Positions 18,818-25,911 of a DNA stretch of 64,000 nucleotides are shown here, piece after piece; within the stretch, counting starts at the first letter, position 1, and each line of letters opens with the position of its first letter. Position numbers and translations under genes: made by a program. Source of the stretch: Deltaproteobacteria bacterium. GTDB taxonomy: Bacteria > Myxococcota > JACPTQ01. Location of the stretch: the NCBI GenBank assembly GCA_016192705.1, contig JACPTQ010000053.1, forward strand, positions 62,001 to 126,000, given 5' to 3'. The notes beneath the pieces were generated by a model, which worked only from the letters and a program-made list of their open reading frames with translations, ran no database searches and was not told where the DNA came from.

Positions 18818-19033
18818 TTAGACCTTGACGACTTTCGTCACCTTGAAAATGGGTCCCGACATCCCGAACGACACCGCGGTGCGGTCAACGTCGCCTTCGA
18901 TTTCAAGCGGGGCGCCGTCTTTGAGCGCATCGGCGGGCGCACCCGCGAGCTGATAACGTTTGCCGCCGTCGGCCTCGAAAACCCAAAGCCCGCCTTCGAT
19001 CGGCGAGCGTCGCACCGTCCCTTTGAGCTTCAC
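18818..19033 (-). CDS. Small beta-rich protein of unknown function
   Basis: The 71-residue product from GTG 19033 reads 'VKLKGTVRRSPIEGGLWVF', 'KRYQLAGAPADALKDGAPL' and 'FGMSGPIFKVTKVVKV', which looks like a small OB-like beta barrel. It starts one base after the stop of the subtilase gene on the same strand, so it is probably translated with it. A possible role is as a cofactor or inhibitor of the protease, but this rests only on position. Confidence 0.65.
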   Translation of the reverse strand: MKLKGTVRRSPIEGGLWVFEADGGKRYQLAGAPADALKDGAPLEIEGDVDRTAVSFGMSGPIFKVTKVVKV

Positions 19034-19034
19034 G

Positions 19035-20771
19035 TCAGTCTTTCCTCCACACGAAATACGCGACAACGAGCGATATGAGCGCGCCCAAAACGAGCCACGC
19101 GATACCGAGGATTTTCCCCGGTATCCAAAGGACATCGATCGTTCCCGACGCGGCGGTCACGGCGAGGTTCGCGGCTACGCCGACCGCAAGCCCAACGAGC
19201 AGGCCGCGTGCGCGCGGGACCGAGTAAAGAAGCCCGACGAAAAGCACGACGGCGAGCGGGCTGTGGGCGAGCGCGTTTCCATAACCGTCGGCGCCAAGAA
19301 ACGCCATGTCCCAGTCGGGAAGGCCGCGCATCACGAAATCGGCGAGCGGGAAATCGGGCGGCACGCCAACATAAGGAAGGAAGAAGAGACCGCTCGACGC
19401 GACGACGGCACCGCCGAAGGCGCCCGCGCTCAGATGAAAGCCGGCCGATTGTTTTCGCCGCAGCCAAAAGTACAGAACGAGAAGCGCGACGAGCCCGGCG
19501 CCGAGCTTTATGAGACCAAGCGTAAAGCCCGCCCCCTTCACCGCGCCGTAGACGTCGAGTTGCCCCGCGCCGAAGCGCGCCTTGTCGCCACGCGGTTTTG
19601 CGGCGCCTTTTAGAATCGTCTCGACCTTGTCAGGGTCCGTCACGCCTTGCGAGACCACAAGCGCCGCCGCCGCCGCGACGTGCGGTGCCGCCATTGATGT
19701 CCCCATGTAGACTTGAAAATCGTCCTCGGCGGCGTTGCCGCGAACGATTGTATTTTGCAAGATGCCGTCGAGCATCCCGTCTTCATTCGTGTCGAAGCGC
19801 GTGTCGCCGCCCGGCGCCGCGATGTCGATCCCTTCGCCGAAATTCGAGTAAAACGCGAGGTCGCCGCGCGAATCGAGCGCCGAGACGCCAATCACGTGGT
19901 CGTGCCGCGCCGGCCAATTCGCGCCCTCTTCGCCGTCGTTTCCGGCCGCCGCCACCACAACGACGCCCTTCTTGTACGCATACGCGATCGCGCGTCGTTC
20001 CTGGTCGCTCTTAAAGTGCGACCCGAGGCTCATGTTGATGACGCGCGCACCGTGGTCGGCCGCGTAACGGATCGCCGCGACGACGTTTGCACTCGTTCCC
20101 ATGCCGAACCGGTCGAGCACCTTGAGCGGCATTATTTTAACCTTGGGCGCGATCCCCGCGACGCCGTGCGCATTGTTCGTTGTCTGCGCGATCGTCCCCG
20201 CGACGTGCGTTCCGTGCCCGTGGTCGTCGGTCGCGTCTTTTTTCTTGTCGACGAAGTTCCAGCCGTCGACGCACTTCGTTCCCTTTAAGTCCGACACGCG
20301 ACACGCGACGCCCGTGTCGATGACCGCAACCACGACACCCGCGCCCGTTGCGACGTCCCACGCCTCGGGCATGCGCACCATCTGCATGTTCCACTGGTGT
20401 TTGTAAAGCGGGTCGTTCGGCGTCATCGTCGCGAAGACGTAGTGGTTCGGCTCGCTCGACTCGACCGCTGGGTCTGCCGCGAACTTCGCGGCAAATGCTG
20501 CTGGGTCAGCGATCCCCGCGACGCGGTAAATCCGCTCGGGCAAAGCGAACGGGCTCGCCGGCTCAAGTTTCACGCCAAAGCGCGCCGCGAACGCAACAAC
20601 CTCAGTCTCCGGCACGTCGTTCTTCAAGTCGACGATCACTTCGCCCGGCACAAATCCGCGCGCCGTCGAATACGACTTTTTGTTCAGGAGCGCCTTGTAC
20701 TTAAACGACGCCTGCGCAAATGCCGACGACGCGCCAAACAGAACGAGGGTTGCCGCAACAAACGCCTTCAT
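19035..20771 (-). CDS. Subtilisin-family (S8) serine protease with C-terminal membrane domain
   Basis: The 578-residue protein starts with a signal peptide 'MKAFVAATLVLFGASSAFA' and an inhibitor-like prodomain to about residue 110. The S8 catalytic domain follows: Asp152 in 'VIDTGVA', His186 in 'DDHGHGTHVAG', oxyanion Asn278 in 'AAGNDGEEG', and Ser359 in 'GTSMAAPHVAA'. After about residue 410 there are five or six hydrophobic segments separated by short loops, so the protease is anchored in the inner membrane with its catalytic domain outside. S8 proteases with multi-span tails are uncommon. ATG 20771 was chosen because the signal peptide begins there and a TATCAT box lies 7 bp above. Confidence 0.93.
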   Translation of the reverse strand: MKAFVAATLVLFGASSAFAQASFKYKALLNKKSYSTARGFVPGEVIVDLKNDVPETEVVAFAARFGVKLEPASPFALPERIYRVAGIADPAAFAAKFAADPAVESSEPNHYVFATMTPNDPLYKHQWNMQMVRMPEAWDVATGAGVVVAVIDTGVACRVSDLKGTKCVDGWNFVDKKKDATDDHGHGTHVAGTIAQTTNNAHGVAGIAPKVKIMPLKVLDRFGMGTSANVVAAIRYAADHGARVINMSLGSHFKSDQERRAIAYAYKKGVVVVAAAGNDGEEGANWPARHDHVIGVSALDSRGDLAFYSNFGEGIDIAAPGGDTRFDTNEDGMLDGILQNTIVRGNAAEDDFQVYMGTSMAAPHVAAAAALVVSQGVTDPDKVETILKGAAKPRGDKARFGAGQLDVYGAVKGAGFTLGLIKLGAGLVALLVLYFWLRRKQSAGFHLSAGAFGGAVVASSGLFFLPYVGVPPDFPLADFVMRGLPDWDMAFLGADGYGNALAHSPLAVVLFVGLLYSVPRARGLLVGLAVGVAANLAVTAASGTIDVLWIPGKILGIAWLVLGALISLVVAYFVWRKD

Positions 20772-20835
20772 GTGAAAGATGATACCCCTTTTCTCGTCCA
20801 CATTCTCCATTTCGGTGAACTTTGCGAGCGACGCG

Positions 20836-20862
20836 GGAACTTTCGTGCCGCGAGTTTCGTCC
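20836..20862 (+). promoter_or_regulatory. ECF-type promoter, copy A
   Basis: GGAACT (20836-20841), 16 bp, then CGTCC (20858-20862) matches the classical ECF -35 GGAAC and -10 CGTC elements. The same two boxes with the same 16-bp spacing occur before sigma copy B, although the flanking sequence has diverged. Autoregulation by the encoded sigma factor is likely. Confidence 0.6.
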
Positions 20863-20897
20863 TGTCATTATGTAAGGATAAGAAATGGACCGTTGTC

Positions 20898-21428
20898 TTG
20901 ACGCGCGATGAATTCTCAGAGTTGGCGCTCGCCTGTTTGGGTGAGGTGACCGCGTTCGCTCGCCGCCTAACGCCTGGCGGCGCCGACGCCGACGACTTGA
21001 TCCAATCGACGTACGAGCGCGCCTTCGCGACGTGGTCGACCCTGCGTGAACGACGCGCGTGTCGTGCCTGGCTGTTTCAAATCGCCCGCCACCTTCACTT
21101 CGATAGGCTGCGCGCCGTGAAAGCCCGCCCCGAGCTCCGACTGATTGACGATGACGACGCGATCCCCGCCGTCGCCACGATGGCTGCCGATGCCATCGAG
21201 CGGCTCGACGCGCGCGAGATCAACGCGGCGCTTTCGCATCTCGACGAAGCCCAACGCGAAGCCGTGCTCCTTTGCGACCTCTGGGGGTTTGCGTACGACG
21301 AGATCGCCGCCATCACGAGTGTCCCCATCGGAACCGTGCGCTCACGCATCGCGCGCGGGCGGGCGCGCTTGGCGGCGCTTCTCGGGAATGCCGCGTCCGC
21401 CGAACAATCTGAGAGGAGGCGCCCATGA
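20898..21428 (+). CDS. ECF-family RNA polymerase sigma factor, copy A
   Basis: The 176-residue sigma-70-like protein contains region 2 ('GGADADDLIQSTYERAFATW', then 'AWLFQIARHLHFDRL') and region 4 ('LSHLDEAQREAVLLCDLWG', 'YDEIAAITSVPIGTVRSRIA'). It has no regions 1 or 3, as expected of an ECF factor. TTG 20898 is used by analogy with copy B; the frame stays open upstream inside a region with no family similarity. The first 155 residues differ from copy B at only about seven positions, while the last 20 diverge. The anti-sigma gene overlaps by 4 bp. It may cross-activate the copy B efflux operon. Confidence 0.9.
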   Translation: MTRDEFSELALACLGEVTAFARRLTPGGADADDLIQSTYERAFATWSTLRERRACRAWLFQIARHLHFDRLRAVKARPELRLIDDDDAIPAVATMAADAIERLDAREINAALSHLDEAQREAVLLCDLWGFAYDEIAAITSVPIGTVRSRIARGRARLAALLGNAASAEQSERRRP

Positions 21429-22147
21429 CGTGCGACCTGCACCGAGCGGATCTCTCGGCCCACATCGATGGTGCGCTCTCGCCGGGCGAACGCGTGGCGC
21501 TCGACGAACATATCGCCGCCTGCGCCGCGTGTCGCACCGATTTCGCATCGCTCCGCGCCGTGAAACATGCGGTGGGGCGCTTGTCGAGCCGCGAAGAGCC
21601 GCCGGGCGCCGTGCGTGCGCGTGTCGAAGCGCTTCGATTTTCGCCGCCACGCATTCGTCGCCACCGCGTTGCATGGTCCGTTGCGGCGGGCCTCGTTCTC
21701 GCCGCCGGTGCCAGCGTCGCGTTCATCGTGACATCCCGCGACTCCAGTCTCACGGGCGAATTGGCCGACATCCTCGTCGCCGATCACTTGAAATCGGTGC
21801 CCGAAGCGAAGCCGGTCGAGGTGGCGTCAAGCGACTTGCGCGTCGTCGCGAAGTTCTTCGCAGGGAAGACGCCGTTCGAGCCCGTCGTCCCCGCGCTGCC
21901 CGGCGCCGCGCTTGTCGGTGGCCGCCTCTGCAAAATCGAGGGGCGTCACGTTGAACTCCTCTTTTACCGCGCCCTCGGCGAAACGCTCTCACTCTTCGTC
22001 GCCGATCGCCCACTCGCCGCGAGCGATTGCCGCGCGGCCAAGGGCCACACCGTCTGCGGCACAACCCGCGGCGCGCACACGCTGCTCCTCGTCGGCCAGC
22101 GCCCCCGCGCCGAACTTCGCGCACTTCTCGACGGGGCCTCGCTTTGA
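21425..22147 (+). CDS. Anti-sigma factor, zinc-finger type, copy A
   Basis: The 240-residue protein has an N-terminal zinc-binding anti-sigma domain with 'CDLHRADLSAHIDG' and the H-x3-C-x2-C motif 'HIAACAAC'. One transmembrane helix follows at about residues 80-100 ('WSVAAGLVLAAGASVAFIV'), then a roughly 135-residue periplasmic sensor domain ending 'RAELRALLDGASL'. It should hold the sigma factor at the membrane until a periplasmic signal arrives. It has the same length as copy B. The last four bases overlap a relic of the RND pump start (TTGA), showing this copy once preceded a pump too. Confidence 0.88.
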   Translation: MTCDLHRADLSAHIDGALSPGERVALDEHIAACAACRTDFASLRAVKHAVGRLSSREEPPGAVRARVEALRFSPPRIRRHRVAWSVAAGLVLAAGASVAFIVTSRDSSLTGELADILVADHLKSVPEAKPVEVASSDLRVVAKFFAGKTPFEPVVPALPGAALVGGRLCKIEGRHVELLFYRALGETLSLFVADRPLAASDCRAAKGHTVCGTTRGAHTLLLVGQRPRAELRALLDGASL

Positions 22148-22174
22148 AACTTCCGCGCCTCGCGCTCGCAAACC
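22144..22174 (+). pseudogene. Relic of the RND pump gene start
   Basis: These bases correspond to 30231-30261: TTG start overlapping the anti-sigma stop, then codons for 'LKLPRLALANP', nearly the same as the first 11 residues of the intact pump. The similarity ends abruptly and the frame stops about 17 codons later. The rest of the pump operon is missing, so this is a deletion or replacement breakpoint. Confidence 0.75.
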
Positions 22175-22201
22175 CGTTAATCAGCCCGGCCGATCAATCA
22201 C

Positions 22202-22231
22202 TTGACATAGGCCGAGCACGCGATCAGTAAT
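22202..22231 (+). promoter_or_regulatory. Candidate promoter of the 304-residue unknown gene
   Basis: A consensus TTGACA (22202-22207) is followed after 18 bp by AGTAAT (22226-22231). It lies in the new sequence just after the pump relic and 38 bp before ATG 22269. Confidence 0.45.
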
Positions 22232-22268
22232 CCGCCCGTCCACGACTCAAACACAAGGAGGAAAAACA

Positions 22269-23183
22269 ATGCCAAGCGAAACAAAGTCAAACGAATCGAA
22301 AGGCCGCGACCAAGCAGCGCAGAGCCCGCCGCTCGGCGCTGAGGAGACGACGCGCTTCGTGGCGCTTCGCGCGACGCACGCGCGGTATCTTTCAGACCGC
22401 ACGCTCGTCGAACGCGGCGAACAGGTTGCGACCCTCGACATCTGCGCCGCAACGCGGAACCTCGTCGGTGAAGTCCGCCGTCACGCCGCGCTGCCACCGC
22501 TTCTCGCGAAACTCGGGTTTGACGACGCTCGGCTCGACGAGATCGTGGCCGGCGCCGACCACCTTGAGACGTCGTATCGCGCGACGAACAGCCTGACGAT
22601 CGATGTTTCCGAGACGTCGGCAAAGGTGCGCGTGATCACCGCGAAGCTCAAGGTGATTCGCGAGCAGATTGCCACGGCGACGGAAAACGCGCTTCCAATG
22701 GTCTACGCGGTTCCGGTCGCGCGCGCCGCGGTGCCGAGCGGCGGCCGTCCGGCGGAGCTCGCGAAGTCGGTCGAGAAGATGGTCGCGACGGTGCGCGAGG
22801 TGCCCGCGGAAAACCCGGAGTACCCTGGCGCCAATTTCCACGCCGCTCTTGAAAACTATGGCGCTGGCAGCGCGGTTTTGGGCGAGGCGATGACGCTTGC
22901 GGGGGCGCTTGTCACCGCCGCGGCGGAACGCGATGCGACGCACCGTGCGGCATCGGGGCCAACCGCCGGCCGCTTTGACCTATATGACGGGGTTCTGTTC
23001 GAGGCTGGAAAGCGACTCGGCCGCGCGGCGAAGGTTGCGGCGCGACAGGCGGGCGAAGGCTCGCTTCGCATCTCTCTGCGCGACGAGCTGAACAGGGTTG
23101 CACGCGCTCGTGGGCGCGGGCCCGCGATCGATGTCGCGCCGCCTGTAGTCGCGACGCCGCCGACCGCGCCGATTCCTCGGTAA
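22269..23183 (+). CDS. Unknown mostly helical protein
   Basis: The 304-residue protein follows a perfect AAGGAGG Shine-Dalgarno and has its own candidate promoter. It is predicted mainly alpha-helical, for example 'TRFVALRATHARYLSDRT' and 'SETSAKVRVITAKLKVIREQ', with no signal peptide. It ends in a Pro/Thr-rich tail just before a hexamer-repeat tract. I do not recognise the family. It occupies the place where copy B has its RND pump, so it either arrived with the rearrangement or became the new neighbour of the orphaned sigma pair. Confidence 0.7.
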   Translation: MPSETKSNESKGRDQAAQSPPLGAEETTRFVALRATHARYLSDRTLVERGEQVATLDICAATRNLVGEVRRHAALPPLLAKLGFDDARLDEIVAGADHLETSYRATNSLTIDVSETSAKVRVITAKLKVIREQIATATENALPMVYAVPVARAAVPSGGRPAELAKSVEKMVATVREVPAENPEYPGANFHAALENYGAGSAVLGEAMTLAGALVTAAAERDATHRAASGPTAGRFDLYDGVLFEAGKRLGRAAKVAARQAGEGSLRISLRDELNRVARARGRGPAIDVAPPVVATPPTAPIPR

Positions 23184-23185
23184 CC

Positions 23186-23330
23186 GCACCCGCAACGGCT
23201 CCCGCTTCCGTTCGTGCTCTTTCTCGTCGTCGTGCCCGTGCTCGTACTTGTTTTCGGTTCACGCGGATGGCGAACGAGTACATGCATGCGCACGTTTTAC
23301 GAGCACGAGCACGAGCACGACGACGACGAC
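23186..23330. repeat. Composite simple repeat with inverted arms between convergent genes
   Basis: This gap starts with a GCnnCC-type hexamer tract and continues with a CGTCGT/GTGCTC tract (arm at about 23225-23246). After a spacer of about 50 bp comes the opposite-strand version, three GAGCAC units followed by CGA triplets (23298-23330). The arms could pair into a long hairpin between the 3' ends of two convergent frames. A related composite tract lies at 52841-52930. Confidence 0.6.
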
Positions 23331-23347
23331 GGAATAGCGGATGCGAT

Positions 23348-24436
23348 TTACCGAGGCTCAACTGACACCGCCGATTCGGCCGGCGCCCCGCGGGCACGCC
23401 GAAAGCGCGCAGCGATTTTCGCGGCCCAGAGGGTCGTCACGGGGAGCACGATGAGGGTGAGTAACGCCGACGAGATGGTGCCGAAGACGACGACCACGGC
23501 GATGGGGCGCTGAGTCTCGCTGCCGATGGCGTTTGAGAGTGCGGCCGGCAAGAGCCCAAGCGATGCGAGAAGCGCCGTCATAAGCACCGCGCGCAGGCGC
23601 TCGAGCGCGCCAACCTCGACCGCCTTTTCGAGCGGTTCGCCCGCGGCGTGGCGCTGCTTGATCGCGGCGACGACGAGGACGCCGTTTAAGACGGACTGCC
23701 CGAGAAGCGCGATGAATCCGACCGCTGCCGACACCGACAGCGTCATGCCGAAAAGCGCGAGGGCGAGCACGCCGCCGACGAGCGCGAAGGGGACGTTGAG
23801 GAGAACGATGAGCGCATCGCCGACGGCGCCGAGCGTCGAGAAGAGGAGAAAAAATGTGATGAGGAGCGACAGCGGGATGACGAGGCGCAGGCGCGCCATC
23901 GCGCGTTCTTGGCTTTCGAATTCGCCACCCCAGTTCATTTCGTAGCCGGCGGGGAGCTTGACGGCGCCATCGACTTTAGAGCGCGCTTCGGCGACGAACG
24001 AGCCCAAATCGCGGTTGCGCACGTTCATGCGGATGCTGACGTAGCAGCGTCCGTTTTCGCGCGTGATCGCGGCGCGGCCAGTTTCGGCGCGGATTTCAGC
24101 GACGGCGGCGAGCGGGATGACCGACCCATCGGCGAGAGGAAGCATGAGGCGGCGAATGGAGAACGCGTCTTCGCGCGACGACGACGGGAAGGGGACGCGG
24201 ATGTCGAACTTTGTTTCGCCGTCCCAAAAGTCGGACACGGTGTGGCCGCCGAGCGCGGTTTCGACGAAGTTTTGGACGTCGGCGAGGTCGAGGTCGTAGC
24301 GGGCGAGTGCGTCGCGCTTCAAGTGGACGGCGATTTGCGGGACTTGCGCCGATTTGACGATCCCGAGATCGGCGACACCGGCGACGGTCGCGATGACCGC
24401 TTTCGCTTTGTCGGCGGTCGCTTGGAGCTGGTGCAT
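23348..24436 (-). pseudogene. Truncated heavy-metal RND efflux gene (CusA/CzcA-like C-terminus)
   Basis: The 362 codons match only the last third of an HME-type RND permease: the porter segment ('KRDALARYDLDLADVQNFV', 'GGHTVSDFWDG') and the final six transmembrane helices ('LLITFFLLFSTLGAVGDALI', 'GFIALLGQSVLNGVLVV'). About 690 N-terminal residues are absent. Upstream of the first ATG the frame runs into TAG within about 12 codons. No adaptor or outer-membrane gene accompanies it. Without the first transmembrane half it cannot be a working pump. Its family differs from the intact pump at 30231, so it is not the missing part of copy A. It is probably a second relic at the island edge. Confidence 0.8.
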
Positions 24437-24515
24437 TTCGAAGTATCCCGCTCCGCTCGCCTATCCGCCAAACATAGAGAGGTTACGCTTCTTTTTTCTT
24501 AATGAGCATGAGCGG

Positions 24516-25046
24516 TCATCGCGAATGGTTACGACTTGGGGCAAGCGCCCGTCTGGCATTCTCCGCTACCTTCCGCAGCTCGTCCACGACAGGTTTGAGC
24601 GAGCATTCATCGCCCGCGAAAGTTACGGCCCACTTGGTGGTGTCGAAGTTCCGCAGATGGTCGCCAGGGTCGAGCCCCGAGATCATCCCCGTCGGGCCGA
24701 CGTTAGAATCCACGAAGTTCTTGCGATGCGATGACGTTGCCCATTGCTCTAATCGCTCATCGAAATGCTCGAAATGGTTTCGGAGGGTCCGTGGATTGAG
24801 CGGCGATAAATCGGGTACGCCGAGGCAAGTCCTCAGATCGCCTCCGCGCTTGAGCATTTCGGGTCGTGATGGCCAAAACAACTTCGAGACGTTACCGACC
24901 GCTATGAGGAGCGACTGAATAGAGTACCAGATTCGGTCCTTGTCTCCCGACGTGATCGCTTTTTTCAAATCAGCTGCCGCAACGAGTCCGAATCGCGCCT
25001 GCCGTTCAACCTCAGTTTGGAAGATCCGAAGAAGCATCTCGTCCAT
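24516..25046 (-). CDS. HEPN-like helical protein of the accessory island
   Basis: The 176-residue product starts at ATG 25046 after a GGAGGTGAG Shine-Dalgarno. It is mainly helical and contains 'RTLRNHFEHFDERLEQWA', in which R-N-H-F-E-H fits the R-x4-6-H motif of HEPN ribonucleases. The earlier segment 'IWYSIQSLLIAVGNVSKLFW' looks like a core HEPN helix. HEPN proteins often act as toxins or effectors in defence and TA systems. The gene is divergent from the small leaderless gene, and the base composition around it is less GC-rich than the surroundings. The upstream in-frame extension to 25190 was discarded. Family assignment is by motif only. Confidence 0.6.
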   Translation of the reverse strand: MDEMLLRIFQTEVERQARFGLVAAADLKKAITSGDKDRIWYSIQSLLIAVGNVSKLFWPSRPEMLKRGGDLRTCLGVPDLSPLNPRTLRNHFEHFDERLEQWATSSHRKNFVDSNVGPTGMISGLDPGDHLRNFDTTKWAVTFAGDECSLKPVVDELRKVAENARRALAPSRNHSR

Positions 25047-25279
25047 TCGCTCACCTCCAGGAGTGAGCCTAGCGTGAATTGGTAAGAGAGTTACTGTCAA
25101 GATTTGTATCGGATCGGCGGCACCCGTAGGTCTCGAATCCGCTACTGCGGGCCAGTTCCCAATCGTCTCAGAATCTCTTCTCTCACTCACGCCCCTTGCG
25201 GAATATTCACACCGTTTCCCCTTTACATGCGTTTATAGAATGCAGCAGGCAGGCTAAGACTGCTTTATGCGTTATAGGC

Positions 25280-25308
25280 TTGACAGGCGGCGTCTTTGCT
25301 TTTAAGAT
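25280..25308 (+). promoter_or_regulatory. Strong promoter of the accessory island, leaderless
   Basis: TTGACA (25280-25285), a 17-bp spacer and TAAGAT (25303-25308) form a near-consensus promoter. ATG 25315 begins 6 bp after the -10 box, so transcription should start at the A of the start codon. It is the best promoter in the island. Confidence 0.65.
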
Positions 25309-25314
25309 GGTTTT

Positions 25315-25716
25315 ATGGTCGATGACGAAAGAATCCGGATGTCGTTTATTTGGGGACCTGTCGAGATCACGATTTCGGGTCCCTCGACGCTTGTGGACCG
25401 AGCGATGAGCGGCGCGCGAGCAGCGCTAAGTGGAGCACCAGATGAAAAGACAGGTGAATTTAGGCAATCCGATTCAATCGACCCGAAACGGCAACAGCTA
25501 CGTGCGTTGCAAGTCCTGAAGGACCTTTGTGACCAGGTAGGTGGTGAAGGACCGCTTGGGACCCAAATTCGCGGCAAAGACCCTGGTGCCTTTGCGATCA
25601 TCAAACGCGAACTAAAAAATGAAGAACTCGTTGAAATGACCGGGACAAGAAAATGGGCACGCTATAGGCTTTCGGCACTAGGAAAGGAGGTGCTTACATC
25701 GGGCGAAAAAAAGTGA
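25315..25716 (+). CDS. Small island protein with winged-helix-like C-terminus
   Basis: The 133-residue protein has a beta-rich N-terminus ('MSFIWGPVEITISGPSTLVD') and a charged middle. The C-terminal 70 residues resemble a winged helix: 'RQQLRALQVLKDLCDQVG', then 'AFAIIKRELKNEELVEMTGT', then 'RKWARYRLSALGKEVL'. It may be the regulator or DNA-recognition part of the island. Its mRNA is predicted to be leaderless. I do not recognise the family. Confidence 0.6.
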   Translation: MVDDERIRMSFIWGPVEITISGPSTLVDRAMSGARAALSGAPDEKTGEFRQSDSIDPKRQQLRALQVLKDLCDQVGGEGPLGTQIRGKDPGAFAIIKRELKNEELVEMTGTRKWARYRLSALGKEVLTSGEKK

Positions 25717-25740
25717 CGGCCGTGCGCTAACACGACCGTC
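25715..25740 (+). terminator. Hairpin at the end of the small island gene
   Basis: A 10-bp stem with one mismatch (GACGGCCGTG/CACGACCGTC) and a 6-base loop overlaps the stop codon. There is no T-run, so it may be a weak or factor-assisted terminator. A second perfect hairpin (CGCGGT-AA-ACCGCG) follows at 25768-25781. The rest of the 196-bp gap up to the nuclease gene holds a TATAGA box at 25893-25898 but no clear -35. Confidence 0.4.
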
Positions 25741-25911
25741 GTTGAACCACCGCCTCGGGAGCGTTCACGCGGTAAACCGCGCAGGTTCAGGAGCTATTGT
25801 ACCGCTCTTGCGCCCGATCGGCAAGCCGCTCGCCCGCTTTTTGAAACAACCCTAAAAGAACGGAATAGAGCTATTTGTTGTATTGCGAGTTTTATAGAAA
25901 GGATAAAGAAA

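Larger units (their letters stand above)
20898..22174 (+). repeat. Direct repeat copy A: sigma/anti-sigma cassette
   Basis: Nucleotide similarity to 28985-30261 runs through both genes and ends 30 bp into the first pump gene, at about 22174. After that point the sequences are unrelated. The copies are in direct orientation, about 8.1 kb apart. Confidence 0.85.

Noticed and set aside
20397-20897. A 166-codon in-frame extension before sigma factor copy A
   Set aside because: The extension overlaps the subtilase gene in antisense, shows no family similarity, and copy B lacks it.
25115-25150. A TCGAATCC-containing segment considered as a tRNA 3' end or attachment site
   Set aside because: The flanking bases do not form a proper T-arm with a 7-base loop, and no acceptor stem or cloverleaf is visible.
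24516-25190. Longer version of the HEPN-like protein with 48 extra residues
   Set aside because: ATG 25046 has a strong GGAGG site at correct distance, and the extension lacks pattern.
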